Assembly (NCBI GenBank): GCA_902806345.1
Contig: CADCWF010000001.1
Location: 1-47,271 of the forward strand
Direction: 5' to 3'
Length of the DNA stretch: 47,271 nucleotides
From: an uncultured Thermomicrobiales bacterium
Lineage (GTDB): Bacteria; Chloroflexota; Chloroflexia; Thermomicrobiales; UBA6265
Notes under the pieces: model-generated
Databases searched by the model: none
What the model was told of the DNA's origin: nothing
What the model saw: the letters and a program-made list of their open reading frames with translations, nothing else
Shown: positions 46,796 through 47,271 of the stretch, in pieces
Numbering within the stretch: the first letter of the stretch is position 1
Layout of the letters: every line of letters starts with the position of its first letter
Made by a program: the position numbers and the translations under genes

Positions 46796-46825
46796 AAGGC
46801 GCCGGGTTCAGAACCCGGCGCCTTT
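46796..46825 (+). terminator. rho-independent terminator of the Mau-like cluster
   Basis: A 13-bp perfect stem (AAGGCGCCGGGTT and its complement around CAG) runs into TTTGCGTGTTGCG. Strong, and placed 27 bases after the stop. Confidence 0.85.
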
Positions 46826-47162
46826 GCGTGTTGCGTGGGCGGGTTTGGCAGGTCGGCGAGGCGATCTACCGGGTTCAGCCGGGTTTCCCGGGCTTCGCGC
46901 CGGTCAGGTCAAGCCGTTCAAAGACGCCCACAGGGTATCTTCGCCCTCCGCTCGCAACCCCGCAAGCCCGTGGCGGGGCAGGACGAACGGTGCTCCCTCT
47001 GTTCGGCCTTCCACAACGGCCAGTGCGAGTACGCGGCGAGGGCGTGGGCTCAAGCGCGCGTTCGCCATCACGCCGACCGGTTCCAAGCCGGACTCCACGA
47101 CCACGATCGACCTCACCCCATCCGGTCCAACCCCGTGCGCTTGCCGCAAACGCCGTCCAGCG
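46826..47162. other. intergenic stretch, no supported gene
   Basis: Between the terminator and the partial gene at the right edge. Open frames on both strands lack ribosome sites and recognisable domains. Confidence 0.5.
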
Positions 47163-47271
47163 TCACTCGGCTCCCAGTGGGAACTCGATCAGGTGGTAAC
47201 CCGCGTTCACCGTTCCACTGTTCATGCACATCACCTCGCCGGAGGCGACGGCAATCAACGACCGCGTTTCG
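47163..47271 (-). CDS. unidentified protein, C-terminal 35 residues only
   Basis: The minus strand carries an in-frame ending of E-T-R-S-L-I-A-V-A-S-G-E-V-M-C-M-N-S-G-T then V-N-A-G-Y-H-L-I-E-F-P-L-G-A-E and a TGA. The composition looks like a real protein end, but the 5' part lies beyond the window and no family is recognised. Confidence 0.5.
   Translation of the reverse strand, partial: ETRSLIAVASGEVMCMNSGTVNAGYHLIEFPLGAE

Noticed and set aside
46960-47060. C-S-L-C ... C-E-Y stretch on the plus strand
   Set aside because: Looked like a metal-binding fragment, but there is no start, no continuation and the rest is Arg/Pro-rich noise.
46904-47149. 81-codon open frame on the minus strand
   Set aside because: No ribosome site or domain, and it overlaps nothing conserved; the frame looks random.

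Overview
The window is dense, very GC-rich bacterial chromosome with a strong GC bias at third codon positions, many GTG starts, and frequent GTGA or ATGA stop/start overlaps. The gene mix includes RskA-type anti-sigma/ECF sigma, Tat-exported proteins, a YkuD transpeptidase with F/Y-W-rich repeats, Mau-like thiol maturation genes, and several GMC dehydrogenases alongside ABC sugar uptake. This suggests a Chloroflexota member near Thermomicrobia (Sphaerobacter-like); an actinobacterium is the main alternative. That is inference from style and content, since there is no rRNA or tRNA gene in the window. I see no IS element, phage, CRISPR array or tRNA.

Left part (1-9968, minus strand). A block running right to left holds a YkuD L,D-transpeptidase coupled to a ChrA-type transporter, then a peptide/nickel-type ABC system (binding protein and two permeases, no ATPase). 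A DUF998 membrane protein, a phosphotriesterase-like hydrolase coupled to a WYL regulator, a small ABM-like protein and a partial VOC protein follow. Housekeeping genes come next: recJ (+), lon (-), an ECF sigma/anti-sigma pair (-) and folC (-).

Middle (18174-33084, plus strand). An unrecognised membrane-anchored protein is followed by a long catabolic stretch: Gfo/Idh/MocA oxidoreductase, CoA-transferase, a fused gluconate-dehydrogenase-type GMC enzyme, enoyl-CoA hydratase, a small EVE/PUA-like protein, a GH88 unsaturated glucuronyl hydrolase, a carbohydrate ABC transporter (binding protein and two permeases), a second GMC oxidoreductase and a DUF1684 protein. Tight overlaps in 20675-27095 indicate one transcript. 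The likely theme is uptake, cleavage and oxidation of an acidic or unsaturated oligosaccharide.

Right part (33093-47271). Two poorly known genes (one a lipoprotein) are followed by an envelope-glycan cassette (polyprenyl-type glycosyltransferase, UPF0104-type membrane protein, methyltransferase). After that come a zinc-ribbon/beta-propeller membrane protein, a small exported protein with its own terminator, ppc (-), an S9 peptidase (+), and finally a MauE-MauD-cysteine-rich protein trio.

The best candidate for an undescribed system is that last trio (44870-46769). Disulfide-maturation proteins of the methylamine dehydrogenase pathway sit with a Tat-exported, 16-cysteine protein. Its core resembles the methylamine dehydrogenase light chain, but it lacks the second tryptophan needed for the TTQ cofactor, and no heavy chain, MauG or amicyanin is present in the window.
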